Below are positions 8,913 to 19,000 of a DNA stretch of 38,509 nucleotides, in pieces. Position numbers and translations under genes: made by a program. Location of the stretch: NCBI GenBank assembly GCA_905221605.1, contig CAJNDS010002238.1, positions 522,329 through 560,837 on the forward strand. Reading direction: 5' to 3'. The notes beneath the pieces are model-generated. The model was not told the DNA's origin, made no database searches, and worked only from the letters and a program-made list of their open reading frames with translations. This DNA comes from Symbiodinium natans (Eukaryota; Sar; Dinophyceae; Suessiales; Symbiodiniaceae). How positions within the stretch are numbered: the first letter of the stretch is position 1; each line of letters starts with the position of its first letter.

Positions 8913-8982
8913 TATTACGCTAATTTTTCGGTATGTACGACACCCCCCCCCCCCCCCATTTTAGGGTTCAATCAATCCCCAG

Positions 8983-9051
8983 AAGAAAGGGCCTCCCGAG
9001 GATGTCATCGACAAGGAAAAGGACAAGCCGGAGAGCCGGTTCCTCCAACAG
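8983..9051 (+). CDS. Candidate internal exon, unknown gene B
   Basis: 69 bp, 23 codons, from ATCCCCAG to CAACAG before G-GTTAGAGG. Reads KKGPPEDVIDKEKDKPESRF then LQQ, highly charged. CCCTAAA left and TTTAGGG right. No family recognised. Confidence 0.5.
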
Positions 9052-9157
9052 GGTTAGAGGGTTAGAGGGTTTAGGGTTTAGGGTTTCGGGTTTAGGGTTT
9101 AGGGATGTAGGGCTTGAGGGATTTAGGGATTTAGGGATTTTAGGGTTTAGGGACTTT
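9052..9157 (+). repeat. TTTAGGG tract
   Basis: Degenerate units starting at the donor of the 8983 exon and running into a family 1b element. Confidence 0.88.
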
Positions 9158-9266
9158 AGGGTAGCCCAGTGGTACCCTTTTTCCCTTTCTTTGGTTCAAG
9201 GTTCCCTTATAAAGTAACCGCTGCAAAAAGGGTCCTTGTTGCAAAATGGTTACTGGGCTATCCAAG
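9158..9266. mobile_element. Short inverted-repeat element, family 1b
   Basis: GTAGCCCAGTGGTACCC at the left and TGGTTACTGGGCTATCC at the right are inverted; interior TTCAAGGTTCCCTTATAAAG and AAAAAGGGT as in copies 20055 and 29234. No clear target duplication seen. Confidence 0.7.
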
Positions 9267-9375
9267 GGTTGGGGTTTTGGGGCTTATAGGGATTTAGGAT
9301 TGAGGGTTTAGGGCGTTTTGGTTGTTTAGGATTTAGGGTTTTGGGATTGAGGATTTAGGGTTTCGGGTCTGGATT

Positions 9376-9985
9376 TAGGGCTGTTGGTTTCAACGCTTTC
9401 CTCCAGCAAGTGTGTGGCTAACAGGGCTTGCGCGTTCGTGGTACGTTTTCACCAAAGCTGGAGTTCAGCTTCGCTTGGAGATCGCGATGTGTGCCCGAAC
9501 CCTGAACCCGAAAAGACGGATTCTGTGGTGGCCCATGACTTGCATGGCTGGCTGCTTTGCGACCTTTGATATCGTTCTAACTTCACATAGCCTTGTCACT
9601 ATATTGTGCAGATGATTATATTATGTATATATATATATATGTATTACATACATATACTTGTACGGTTGTGTACTTTTGATGTGTTGCGTAAGGGGGGGTA
9701 AGGTTCCCTTTGTGGAGTTATTTCCCAAGCTCCATGTGCTTTTGGGGTTGGCTTCCTGCTACTCTGTCCGATGTCAGGGATCAAGCGCCGTTAGACCTCA
9801 GACGGGAGGAGCCTAACTGCCACCCCGCATTCTTCAACGGCCCCCCCCCCCCCCCCCGGTCGCGAAGGGTTTGGGAATCTAAGCTGTTTCGGTGCATGGA
9901 GATAAGGCATTACATGAACCCATGAACCCGCACTCTAGAGAGCACTCTAGAGAGCACCTCTAGAGAGCACGTGATTGGGGATAGG
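9376..9985. other. Unique stretch with a TA microsatellite
   Basis: Contains a (TA)n run at about 9632-9652, two short C runs, and a GCACTCTAGAGA repeat at its end. Short overlapping open frames at 9384-9615 carry no motif I recognise. Confidence 0.35.
9930..9970. repeat. GCACTCTAGAGA triplet repeat
   Basis: Three near-copies of a 13-14-bp unit centred on CTCTAGAGA, each a palindrome around TCTAGA. Confidence 0.75.
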
Positions 9986-9999
9986 AAATCTACAGGGCC

Positions 10000-10194
10000 T
10001 TGAATCACCAAAGCAATGGGCCACCAGGGCGTTCCACCATAAAGCCCAAATCGCGACCTGAAAGGGGCTGTGGACTTGTGGGCTATAGATTTTTCAGACC
10101 TGATAGAGCTTATGTGCTAATCAAGGGAAGCCCGCGGCCAGGGTGTGTTCGAAACGGCATCCTGCACAAGAGGTGCAAACACCTGGCAAAGTGA
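10000..10194 (+). CDS. Small open frame, unknown
   Basis: 64 codons from ATG to TGA with balanced composition, including GYRFFRPDRAYVLIKGSPRP near the middle, and no telomere repeats inside. It could be a long exon or chance. No family recognised. Confidence 0.33.
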   Translation: MNHQSNGPPGRSTIKPKSRPERGCGLVGYRFFRPDRAYVLIKGSPRPGCVRNGILHKRCKHLAK

Positions 10195-10265
10195 CCATGG
10201 CTGCAGTTTGGTGCCACACCTGGAACACCAAGCCTTTTAGGGTTTAGGGTTTAGGGTGTAGTAGT

Positions 10266-10367
10266 GCTCTGAAGCCCTTCTTAGCGCTCGAGGGGACGGC
10301 ACTCAAGGGCACCAAACTCCCCCAAATCTGTATAGCCCTGAAGCCACTGACACTCAGCCCCGGCTAA
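10266..10367 (+). CDS. Candidate terminal exon, unknown
   Basis: After a TTTAGGG run ending in TAGTAG it reads ALKPFLALEGTALKGTKLPQ and on for 33 codons to TAA. Open length alone is modest evidence. Confidence 0.28.
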   Translation, partial: ALKPFLALEGTALKGTKLPQICIALKPLTLSPG

Positions 10368-10769
10368 ACCCTCAGCGCAGCCAGGTACATGTGAGCAGTA
10401 CATTTAACCCGCAGACTCTTCTTTCAAGATCTCACCGAAGCCTTAACCCCGAAAAGCTGAAATCTTCCACGCAACCTAAGTAGCCAGTAAGTTGCTATCG
10501 AAGATTGGGGATTTAGGTTTAGGGTTTAGGTTTTGGGTTAAGGGTTAAGGGTTTAGGGTTTATGGTTTATGAGGGCTTTAGTATTTCGAGATCTTGCAAG
10601 GCTTGATGTACTTCTCCTCGAGGTGAATGGGGCTTGGGATTTGGGATTTGGGATTTAGGGCTTTGGGTTCGGGATGTAGGGGTCTTGTGGAGAGAAATTT
10701 AGGATTGTGCTGAATGTTTTAGTTTTGCGGCTGTGACGTTTGGGATTTTGGGGGTTGGGTGGCCCCCAG

Positions 10770-10825
10770 AGGTACTGGCCGTCTGGGGCACCGAGACAGA
10801 AGATAGCGACCTCTACGTCGGCTAG
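10770..10825 (+). CDS. Candidate terminal exon of gene B
   Basis: After GGCCCCCAG it reads (E)VLAVWGTETEDSDLYVG, then TAG. The composition is like a natural acidic C-terminus. TTTAGGG repeats follow 15 bases later. Confidence 0.42.
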
Positions 10826-10837
10826 CTCAGTCCAAAG

Positions 10838-10923
10838 TTAGGGTTTAGGGTTTAGGGTTTAGGGTTTTGGGTTTTGGGTTTTGGGTTTAGGGTTTAGGGT
10901 TTAGGGTAGGGTCCAGGGTCCAG
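10838..10923 (+). repeat. TTTAGGG / TTTTGGG tract
   Basis: Follows the TAG of the 10770 candidate by 13 bases. Confidence 0.9.
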
Positions 10924-11139
10924 GTGAGGACCAAACCTTGACGATGGCAGAATCCTGAAACTTTCGAAACTCTTAGGCTCTAGACCCCCTATACCTATAT
11001 TGACTCCTAATCCTGAAACCCTAACCGCTCACCCCCTAAACCCCAAAGCCTTTTGGGACCCTAAACCCTGCTGCACTACGCCCTGCACTCTTCCACCCTA
11101 CCCCTCTACTTCTGCAAAGCTGCGGTGAGGGCCTGGGGC

Positions 11140-11286
11140 TCCTAGCCCTAAACCCTAAACCCTAAACCCTAAAACCCTTAAACCCTAAAACCCTAAAACC
11201 CTTAAACCCTTAAACCCTTAAACCCTTAAACCCTTAAACCCTTAAACCCTTAAAACCTTAAACCCTTAAACCCTTAAACCCTTAAG
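11140..11286 (-). repeat. CCCTTAAA 8-bp variant array
   Basis: Begins as CCCTAAA and becomes about 13 CCCTTAAA units. Confidence 0.93.
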
Positions 11287-11312
11287 CTGTCAGTCTTAGC
11301 GGTTCAACTCCG

Positions 11313-11504
11313 AGGATAGTTGTATGAGCCCTGAATATGGTCCCTTACCTCCTTGAAAGGGTTCTGAAGTATGGCCCTTGGGTTGTATCGGGGTTTAGGG
11401 TTTAGGGTTTGGGTTTAGGGTTTAGGGTTGGTATATAAGAGGTTTTTATAAGGGACCCCCCATTTCAAGGGCCCGTACAAAGGGACCATGCAACTACCCT
11501 AAGA
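11313..11504. mobile_element. Short inverted-repeat element, family 3, with telomere repeats inside
   Basis: Left end AGGATAGTTGTATGAGCCC and right end GGGACCATGCAACTACCCT are inverted copies. The left interior GAATATGGTCCCTTACCTCC is shared with 33554. A TTTAGGG block (11390-11432) sits in the middle. Confidence 0.65.
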
Positions 11505-12059
11505 GGTTCGCTGTTCTTCTCATATTTGATTACGTATTCGGGCAGGAGGGTGGGGGGGCGAGGCGGGTAGGTGAAGCAGAGCCAGCGTGGCTAGTACAGG
11601 GGCCATTTTTATTAGCATAAGGTTTTGGGGGTCATGGTAGTACGAATATAAGGGAACCATAAGGGAATACGATTCGTGATTATTCCGACACCTAGACTAG
11701 GTTGTTTTGCAGGACTTAACTTAGTTGTTTTTGGGAGGTCCTTGGGGTTTGAGACTAGGATGTTCCCCGATATCCTAGGAGCGTAGCAATGATTCACACA
11801 AGAAATGCCAATGATTCACACACGGAATCGCTTCAAAGAGTACGGCGATTGCCTGTTGTGGTAACTGGTGCTGCGGCCTATCGCACCAGTGGTGATATGG
11901 GGGTCTACGAAAATCAGGGACCCCCAACATAAATCACCAAAGAGTAGGATCCCCTTATGCTAAGGAACCCAATAAGCCAGCAATGCTGGACATTTGCGGT
12001 TTTTTCGGACGCCCTCTCCCAAGCTCTAAGGCCCATGCACCTCAAAGCTAGCGGCCAAC
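11505..12059. other. Telomere-free stretch, no gene recognised
   Basis: About 550 bases without heptamer tracts. Open frames on either strand have no recognisable motif. Confidence 0.35.
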
Positions 12060-12152
12060 CCTAGGGTTTAGAGTTTAGGGTTTAGGGTTTAGGATTTAGG
12101 GTTGAGGGTTTAGGGTTTAGGGTTTAGGGTTTGGGGTTTAGGGTTAGGGTTT
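12060..12152 (+). repeat. TTTAGGG tract
   Basis: About 12 units with single-base variants. Confidence 0.92.
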
Positions 12153-12174
12153 GCTGTGATAGGGCGTAGATGCT

Positions 12175-12480
12175 GTGAAGGTTAGGTTTCGGAACAAGCT
12201 CGAAAGCTTCGTGAGGTGCGAAGAGCAGGTTTGGCGCGATTGTGGAGGGCCATCTAACACTTTTCTCCCACCCCACGCCGCCTTGGAACGCCACCCAAAC
12301 CTATTCCTTCTAGCGTTTGGCCTAAACTCAGACAACAGCCCACTTCTAAAAAAAGTTATTCAGTTTCATGACGTTCGTTGGGTTCGAGAGTCAAAGGAAT
12401 TGGGTCGGGAGGCAGTTTCAGGGAGGGTTGCAAGCAAGGTGTCGACCCCACATGCCCCCAAAGTCAGGACCGGCGTTTAG
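12175..12480 (+). CDS. Open frame of 101 codons, unknown
   Basis: ATG to TAG with ordinary composition (RFRNKLESFVRCEEQVWRD near the start) in a telomere-free stretch. It may be a fragment of a gene or chance. No family recognised and no upstream signal. Confidence 0.28.
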   Translation: MKVRFRNKLESFVRCEEQVWRDCGGPSNTFLPPHAALERHPNLFLLAFGLNSDNSPLLKKVIQFHDVRWVRESKELGREAVSGRVASKVSTPHAPKVRTGV

Positions 12481-12845
12481 GGTACTTACTTTATTCTAAG
12501 GGACCAGTACTGGTCCCGAACAGAACGTGTTCCGGTACCGGGCCCATCGCGGGCGCTACCGACCCCCATGCTGTGGGAGGCGGGCGAGCCATCGGCTTGT
12601 GCCATCGAGGTCAAAGGGCTTAAGCGCCGCCCCCCAACGTAGGGGGGCGGCCTAGGCCCTGAGTTTAGGGTTTAGGGTTTAGGGTTATCCCTACTAGGCA
12701 CCCTATGCACTGCCTACATTGCATAGAATGGGCATGTCGGGTATAGCGGACGGAAGTCTGTTGCGTTCAAAGTCAACCGAGAACGGCTTGGGATTTAGGG
12801 TTTAGGGTTTAGGGTTTAGGGATTAGGGTTTAGGGTTTAGGGCAG

Positions 12846-12935
12846 GTGCATCCATGGTTTCGTTTTGACACTTTCATTCGTTCGCTTGGGCGGCCAAACA
12901 TTGTGGGGAAACAGGTCGTGAACATGCTGTTCTAG
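12846..12935 (+). CDS. Candidate exon, unknown gene C
   Basis: After TTTAGGGCAG it reads VHPWFRFDTFIRSLGRPNIV then GKQ, with a CAG-GTCGTG donor at 12915, or continues VVNMLF to TAG. Protein-like, but unidentified. Confidence 0.38.
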   Translation: MHPWFRFDTFIRSLGRPNIVGKQVVNMLF

Positions 12936-12960
12936 GTAGGCACTTGGGACATTTCAATAC

Positions 12961-13085
12961 TTTCCCTTATTGGGTTTAAGAGGATCATATTCAGGCATAT
13001 TTGTTCATCCGTTGTTGGGTTTACGAGGATCATATTCAGGAATATCTTTCATCCCTTATTGGGTTTAATTCAGGAATATTTTTCG
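12961..13085. repeat. 45-bp tandem repeat, about 2.7 copies
   Basis: TTGGGTTTA starts at 12970, 13015 and 13059, each followed by GAGGATCATATTCAGG or a shortened form and an AATATTT-like end. Confidence 0.85.
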
Positions 13086-13097
13086 GAGGGTTTTAAG

Positions 13098-13190
13098 GCC
13101 ATCCTCGTGTTGGAGTGCGCGTGGTGCTCTTCGAGCGCTGTCGGGTCTTACAGGGTGCTGGGGAGAACCGCGAGCGGTCGCACACGTTAA
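13098..13190 (+). CDS. Candidate exon, unknown gene C
   Basis: After TTTTAAG it reads AILVLECAWCSSSAVGSYR, with a possible donor at TACAG-GGTGC, or runs on to a TAA at 13188. A CCCTAAA tract follows. Unidentified. Confidence 0.3.
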   Translation, partial: AILVLECAWCSSSAVGSYRVLGRTASGRTR

Positions 13191-13267
13191 GCTACGACAG
13201 AAGCGCAGCCTAACCCTAAACCCTAAACCCTAAACCCTAAACCCTAAACCCTAAAACCTAAACTGTG

Positions 13268-13528
13268 ATGGATAACATAGCATACGCGCCGTTTCGCGTT
13301 GCGTTTACGCTGGGCGGGGCTGCGTGGAGTCGTGGGTGGCCTGCATTCTTCGATTCCTTGAAGGGGGGAGGCAGCCAAAGGCAAAAGTGGGTGGGACTAG
13401 GGTTGTCCACTGTAGGGTTTAGGGCTTGGTGTTTCGGGTTGAGGGTTCAGGTCCCGGTACCCCCTGCGCGCACACCGGTTTCTTGCTGGTGGCTCTCGCG
13501 TGAAGATGTTGCATTTAAATCTGCCTAG
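13268..13528 (+). CDS. Open frame of 86 codons, possible first exon
   Basis: ATG directly after a CCCTAAA tract: MDNIAYAPFRVAFTLGGAAW and on. A weak TTTAGGG-like piece (13411-13445) and an AG at 13450 suggest it may be two exons with a short intron, since VPVPPARTPVSCWWLSRED follows the AG. Unidentified. Confidence 0.35.
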   Translation: MDNIAYAPFRVAFTLGGAAWSRGWPAFFDSLKGGGSQRQKWVGLGLSTVGFRAWCFGLRVQVPVPPARTPVSCWWLSREDVAFKSA

Positions 13529-13877
13529 ATGGTATGCAGGACAGCTTGCACTTTGCACCACAGCAACCGCTTGTTTCTAAGTATTTGACACCCGAACCTA
13601 GTCCACCCAAAACCTCGAAACCTTCTTTAATCCCATCTCGACCCACAGAAGTTTGCCAACAGCTGAGCCTTCAGGGTTTAGGGCTAAGGTTCAGTTGAAG
13701 GGCTTTCAGACCCCAAATTCTCAGTTTTCCAGACCCTAAAAATGTTGGTGGTTTGGGGTTAGGGTTTAGGTTTAGGGTTCAGCACCATGTGCGGCATATC
13801 GCAGACAGATGTGGGACCATGGAGGTGCAGGGGTCGAGGTGTTCCGTCGAAACCTAAATCCCTTGTCATCGCTGAAG

Positions 13878-14014
13878 TCTAAACCCTAAACCCTAAACCC
13901 TAAACCCTAAACCCTAAACCCTAAACCCTAAACCCTAAACCCTAAACCCTAAACCCTAAACCCTAAACCCTAAACCCTAAACCCTAAACCCTAAACCCTA
14001 AACCCTAAACCCTA
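13878..14014 (-). repeat. Pure CCCTAAA tract
   Basis: About 19 perfect units; upstream of the 14074 exon candidate. Confidence 0.97.
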
Positions 14015-14073
14015 ACTCATTTTGTGAGATCCCCCCCCTCCAATCTTCAACCCTAAGCTCAGAATCTCTACAG

Positions 14074-14129
14074 CCTGAGGCGCCATACTTCTCAAACAAG
14101 CCCATGTATGTGGACGGCGAGCTGATGAG
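14074..14129 (+). CDS. Candidate internal exon
   Basis: After CTCTACAG it reads PEAPYFSNKPMYVDGELM plus two bases before GTGGGG. A 135-bp CCCTAAA tract ends 60 bases upstream. It could belong to the phosphatase N-terminus (its phase fits exon 1) or to another gene. Confidence 0.42.
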
Positions 14130-14342
14130 GTGGGGTTCCGGGTTCAAGGGTTCAGGGTTCACGACCCCTAGCCTAAGTACCCTTCTAGAAGCACCTATCC
14201 CTAAACCCTAAACCCCAAACCCTAAACCCTGACTATATTCACTCGAGAGACTCTAGGATGCTTGGCTGCTTTTGGGGCTCTCCTGTCTAAATTGTTGGGG
14301 GGGGGGGGGGGACCCGTTTGGGCTTCTTTTGAAAGGGCCATG

Positions 14343-14451
14343 AGGCTTAGGGTCTAGGGTGGGCAGAGCCACGGTTTAGGGCTTTGGGTTTCAGGGTTTA
14401 GGGATTAGGGTTTAGGGCTTAGGGTTTAGGGTTTAGGGTTTAGGGTTCAGG
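14343..14451 (+). repeat. TTTAGGG tract
   Basis: Mixed TTTAGGG / CTTAGGG / TTCAGGG units. Confidence 0.9.
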
Positions 14452-14466
14452 GGGCCTAGAGTTCAG

Positions 14467-14518
14467 AGCACTCACTCAACAGAGTCGAGAATGGCCTGCA
14501 AGCATCCTAGAGAGGTTG
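14467..14518 (+). CDS. Candidate exon
   Basis: Between GAGTTCAG and a good donor GTGAGC, reading STHSTESRMACKHPREV. A TTTAGGG tract is upstream rather than downstream, so the border pattern does not support it. Confidence 0.28.
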
Positions 14519-14584
14519 GTGAGCCCGGTTTCCCAAAGCTGGCTCTTTTCAGAGGCCCCTTCATCCCTGCCACCCTGAACTCAA

Positions 14585-14730
14585 GGGACTAAAGGAGGGA
14601 CCCTTACAACGGCTATTTCGGGGTTATTTTGGGGCTAGGTTTTAGGGACTATGTAAGCTATATATGGGGGTTATATTCGGAAAAAAGATTTTAAGGGTCC
14701 CTCGAGGGGGTCCCTCCTTACACTGCTTAA
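14585..14730. mobile_element. Short inverted-repeat element, family 2
   Basis: Left end GGGACTAAAGGAGGGACCC and right GGGTCCCTCCTTACACTG are inverted; the second copy is at 23287-23439. The interior shares GGTTATNNNNNG and TATATA patches. No coding capacity. Confidence 0.65.
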
Positions 14731-14824
14731 AGAGACCCTAAACCCTACCTCCAACAGAGTTGCCCCTAAACCCTAAACCCTAAACCCTAAACCTCTCTTT
14801 CATATATAATTTAAATGTTAAGGG

Positions 14825-15550
14825 GTTACTGGGCAAGGTCATCTTTTTACTGGGCAAGGTCATTTTTTTTCTGGGCAAGGTCATTTTTTTACTGGGCAAG
14901 GTCATTTTTTTACTGGGCAAGGTCGTTTCGTCCAAAAAAACGACCTTGCCCAGTAAAAAAATGACCTTGCCCAGTAAAAAAATGACCTTGCCCAGTAAAA
15001 ATGTTACTGGGCAAGGTCATCTTTTTACTGGGCAAGGTCATCTTTTTACTGGGCAAGGTCATCTTTTTACTGGGCAAGGTCATCTTTTTACTGGGCAAGG
15101 TCATTTTTTTACTGGGCAAGGTCATTTTTTTACTGGGCAAGGTCATTTTTTTACTGGGCAAGGTCATTACTGGGCAAGGTCATTTTTTTACTGGGCAAGG
15201 TCATTACTGGGCAAGGTCCTTTTATTTCATTTTACTGGGCAAGGTCATTTTTTTACTGGGCAAGGTCATTTTTTTTACTGGGCAAGGTCATTTTTTTACT
15301 GGGCAAGGTCATTTTTTTACTGGGCAAGGTCATTTTTTTACTGGGCAAGGTCATTTTTTTTACTGGGCAAGGTCATTTTTTTACTGGGCAAGGTCATTTT
15401 TTTACTGGGCAAGGTCATTTTTTTACTGGGCAAGGTCATTTTTTTACTGGGCAAGGTCATTTTTTTACTGGGCAAGGTCATTTTTTTACTGGGCAAGGTC
15501 ATTTTTTTACTGGGCAAGGTCATTTGTTTACTGGGCAAGGTCGTTTCGTC
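14825..15550. repeat. Tandem array of a 21-22-bp unit with an inverted segment
   Basis: About 33 copies of TTACTGGGCAAGGTCATTTTT. Copies at about 14938-15000 are in reverse orientation (TGACCTTGCCCAGTAAAAA). Both the first forward block and the whole array end in GGTCGTTTCGTCCAAA. The core TTACTGGGCAA equals the terminal sequence of family-1 mobile elements. The long open frames here are repeat artefacts. Confidence 0.95.
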
Positions 15551-15760
15551 CAAAGGTGTTTAGGATTTCCGGGCCTAATGGTTAGGGTTTCAAGGCCTCA
15601 CGGCCTGGTGAGGGCCTCAAGGCCTGCTGTTTAGGGTTTCACGGCCTCACGGCCTGGTATTTAGGGTTTCAGGGTTTCAGGGCCTCAAGGCCTGGTGTTT
15701 AGGGTTTCAGGGCCTCAAGGCCTGGTGTTTAGGGTTTCAAGGCCTCAAGGCCTGGTGTGG
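15551..15760. repeat. About 31-bp array (TTTAGGGTTTCA + GGCCTCAAGGCCT)
   Basis: Six or seven imperfect copies combining a telomere heptamer with a GGCCTCAAGGCCTGGTG palindrome-bearing part. It follows the 21-bp array directly. Confidence 0.85.
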
Positions 15761-15820
15761 CTGGTGTTGTGCTAAGTGTTTGGTACTACGGCGTGATTGG
15801 TGTTGCATCCGGAGAGAAAA

Positions 15821-15935
15821 TAAGTAACCTTCTATTTTCTTAATGTTATGGGATTCTTTGGGCGGGTGGGTTTTTGTCCGTTGCCTAGATACACTGCTGG
15901 CCTAGTAAATGCTCGAACTTGAGATGCTGAACCCT
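15821..15935 (+). repeat. Cassette right end, copy 1
   Basis: TTTTCTTAATGTTATGGGATT through GCTCGAACTTGAGATGCTGAACCC. A diverged copy is at 21285-21398. Each copy follows a tandem array and runs straight into a CCCTAAA tract. Confidence 0.75.
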
Positions 15936-15988
15936 AAACCCTAAACCCTAAAGCCTAAACCCTAAACCCTAAACCCTAAACCCTAAGC
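15925..15988 (-). repeat. CCCTAAA tract before PP2C exon 1
   Basis: Eight or nine units; ends six bases before the CAG in front of exon 1. Confidence 0.95.
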
Positions 15989-15994
15989 TCACAG

Positions 15995-16055
15995 GATGAG
16001 ACATCGCCTCGGTGTTGTGAGTCATCGGGGGCACAAGCCGGACCAGCCGAACCAG
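15995..16055 (+). CDS. PP2C exon 1 (N-terminal NQ motif, possible start codon)
   Basis: Follows CACAG and opens with G-ATG. It reads MRHRL then GVVSHRGHKPDQPNQ, the typical N-terminal PP2C segment in protists (S.RG.KP..PNQD). It ends CAG before a GACCTG donor. The donor bases GAC are repeated at the start of exon 2, so the exact cut is ambiguous but the protein is the same. A CCCTAAA tract precedes it and a long TTTAGGG tract follows. Confidence 0.75.
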
Positions 16056-19000
16056 GACCTGGAGGGTTAGGGCCTAGGGTTGTTTGGGCTTAGGGTTTGG
16101 GGTTTAGGGTTTGGGGTTTTAGGGTTTAGGGTTTGGGGTGTAGGGTTTAGGGTTTAGGGTGCAGGGTTTGGGGTTTAGGGTTTGGGGTTTATGGTTTCGG
16201 GTTTCGGGTTTAGGGTTTCGGGTTTAGCGTTTAGGTCGACAGGCTTTAAGGGTTGAAGGGTTTAAGGGTTTAAAGGATTTAAGGGTTTCAGGGTTGAAGG
16301 GTTTTAAGGTTTTTGGGTTTCAGGGTTACGTAAGGGCTTAAAGGGTTAATTAGAGTTTAGGGTTTCGGGTTTGGGGTTTAGAACAGAACCAAACCGCTTT
16401 AAGGGTTAAGACGGTTTACCCCTAAACCCTAAACCCTAAACCTTAAACCCTAAACCCTAAACCCTAAATCCTAAACCCTAAACCCTAAACCCTAACCCTA
16501 AACGATGTAGGAACGGTTTAGGGTTCGCAGAGGTGGGGGCTGGGACTTGGGTTGCCTAGAGTAAACTGGGTTTTGGAGTCCTATACTTTAACTTTTTTTT
16601 GGGGTTCTGAGTTCCTTTTTTTGGCTACGTACTTCTACCTGAAAAGTACATGCTTGTTTCCAGGGTTTACTCTAAAGTGGGGGTATATCCTAGTATCATT
16701 GGGCTCTCTTCTGAGTCCTTCAGGATTCGGGCTTATACATAGGGTTTTAGGCTTTAGGTCTTCGAAATTCAGGGTTGCTAACCCTAAACTCCTACTTCTC
16801 GAAATGACCTACACCCTGCACCTTAGATCCTTTCGGATTTTGTCACTCATACTGAGGGTTCCGGGTTCGTGTCTAAAGTTGAGGCTTGGGGTTAGGGTTT
16901 AAGCTTTCAGGCTAGTCTTAGGGTTTTAGGCCTCCATGTAGGGCTTCCGTGCCTAGCCCGCCCATTCGGAGGACGAGTTTTTCGTGCTCGTGCGCGACGA
17001 GTCCCTCTTGATTCTCGCACATTGTTTGGGTACAGGACTTGAGGCGGACCCAAAAACGCAATTCTGAAATGTCAGTCCCCAGTCCGCAGCTCCTAGACCC
17101 CTAGACCCTAAACCCCTAAACCCTAAAACCTTAAACCCCAACCCACTTGATCCCTAGCATCAAGTCCTGCAACCTTTGCAACTCAAAGCCTGGAAGCTCG
17201 AAGCCCTAGAAGCCTTGTATCCGACACCCACACCTTAGAAGACCTGAGCCAGGTCTCGGTGTTTACGCTTTCGGGCTTCGGGTTTCGAGGGAGTAGGGTC
17301 GAAACCCTAGAAGCGAAGCGCAAAAACTGCACCCCCCGAGCCCTGCAAGTGGAAACCCTCAACCCTAAACCCTGAACCCTAAACCCTCCGGAGATTTCCG
17401 AGGATGGGGGTCCTCGATGGCCACGGCACGGACGGCCACTGCGTTGCTCACTTTGCGCAGGCCGCAAGAGAGGGTTTAGGGTTTAGGGTTTAGGGTTTAG
17501 GGTTTAGGGTTTAGGGTTTAGGGTTTAGGGTTTAGGGTTTAGGGTTTAGGGTTTAGGGTTTAGGGTTTAGGGTTTAGGGTGGGTTTCGTCCGGGACATGG
17601 ATGGAGGGCTGGTGTGGGGAGAAGACCGACCCCACCACATATGAAGTAGTCCTGAACCAGGAACACCACTTGATATACCGAAACCCTAAACCCTAAACCT
17701 AAACCCGAAACCCGAAACCCGAAACCCGAAACCCGAAACCCGAAACCCGAAACCCGAAACCCTGAAGCTTAAGCAACACAAGCGGCAGGAGCACCTCCCC
17801 AGCAATATCATGGCCAACATCCGCGAGCACGGGAGCTGCGGGTTTTCACATGGGGGTTTATGATAAGCAGGGACACCCAATATGGCCCCATCCCTTATAG
17901 TTTAGGGCCCCTTGAGATAATACGGCCCTTATTCAAGGGCTCTCTAATGGGGACGCAAGAAATGGGAGAGTAAGCAATTGGAACCAGTCGGGCCCATTTG
18001 AGCCAAATGGAAATGCTATTTTGGGTTCGGCCTTCGAAGTTCGGTGCTTAAGTCTAGAATCTGTCGAGCTATGGAGTAGAGGCAGTCTTCCGGCAATGTG
18101 GACGCGGTAGTGAGCGCGACATTTTCCAAAACCGCCCAAACAGTCCAAAAGCGCCCAAAACTGCCCAATTCGGCATTTTTGGCAAATGCCCCGGCCGTCA
18201 GGGTTTTTTCCCACTCACTCACGGCTTGCCGTTGCCGCTCTGTCAGGTTACAACCCTCCTCCTAGCAGCAGATCCCCTGCCCGTCACAGCCTTGTGTAAA
18301 TTCAGGAGGCTTACGCCCCTATTTCTTGAGCACCCACTTGCGTTCCCTTAACTTATGCGCAGGGTGCCCCCCCCCGACATGCTTACCCTTTTTCTTCTCC
18401 TACATAGAATAATAGAGCCCCCTTGAAAGGGACCCCAAGAAGGGTACCCATATTTTCGAAACCCCCCCCCATCATGAAGGCTCAGAGTGCTCCAAGAGGG
18501 GTGTAGTGTTTAGCGTTGAGGGTTTTTTAGGGGTTCCAAGTCAAGCTCAAGAGCAGGCCGGGAGAGTTAGAAGAGCCTGACAAGGGACTCAAAGGCGTTT
18601 AGGGTTTAGGGTTTAGGGTTTCGGTTTAGGGTTTAGGGTTTAGGGTTTAGGGTTTAGGGTTTAGGGTTTAGGGTTTAGGGTTTAGGGGTTAGCGCAAGTT
18701 TAAGAAAAAGGGTGCACGTGCACTGCGTCTAAAACCTGCACCTACAACCTAACACCCCAAAACGGAAGCCACTAAGCCCTAGTCCTTAAATCACCAAGCT
18801 GACAAAGCGCAGGAACTGGGAGAAGAGCGTCCGGGATGCCGCCACTTGCTCGCGTGTTCAGAACGAAAGTAGCGCTTTGGGACTTGCGGTTTGGGGTTTA
18901 GGGTCCCACTTCAAGTGTGACGGCTTGTTTCTTGAGTAGGTTTAAGTGTGCCCTAATTAGGACTGCAGTTTCCCTACTTACAACCCTGCTTGCAAGATGA

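Noticed and set aside
14825-15550. CRISPR array
   Set aside because: Units are contiguous with no unique spacers, and the context is a eukaryotic intron-rich region.
14910-15585. Long open frames on both strands (about 200 codons)
   Set aside because: They are read-throughs of the 21-22-bp tandem array in several frames at once.
16957-17067. Terminal exon of 36 codons ending at TGA 17065
   Set aside because: Homology shows that the coding part ends near 17009 and continues at 17403 with DGHG; the rest is intron that happens to be open.
17210-17252. Attractive short exon reading SLVSDTHTLEDLSQ
   Set aside because: It lies inside PP2C intron 2, and exons 2 and 3 join perfectly without it.
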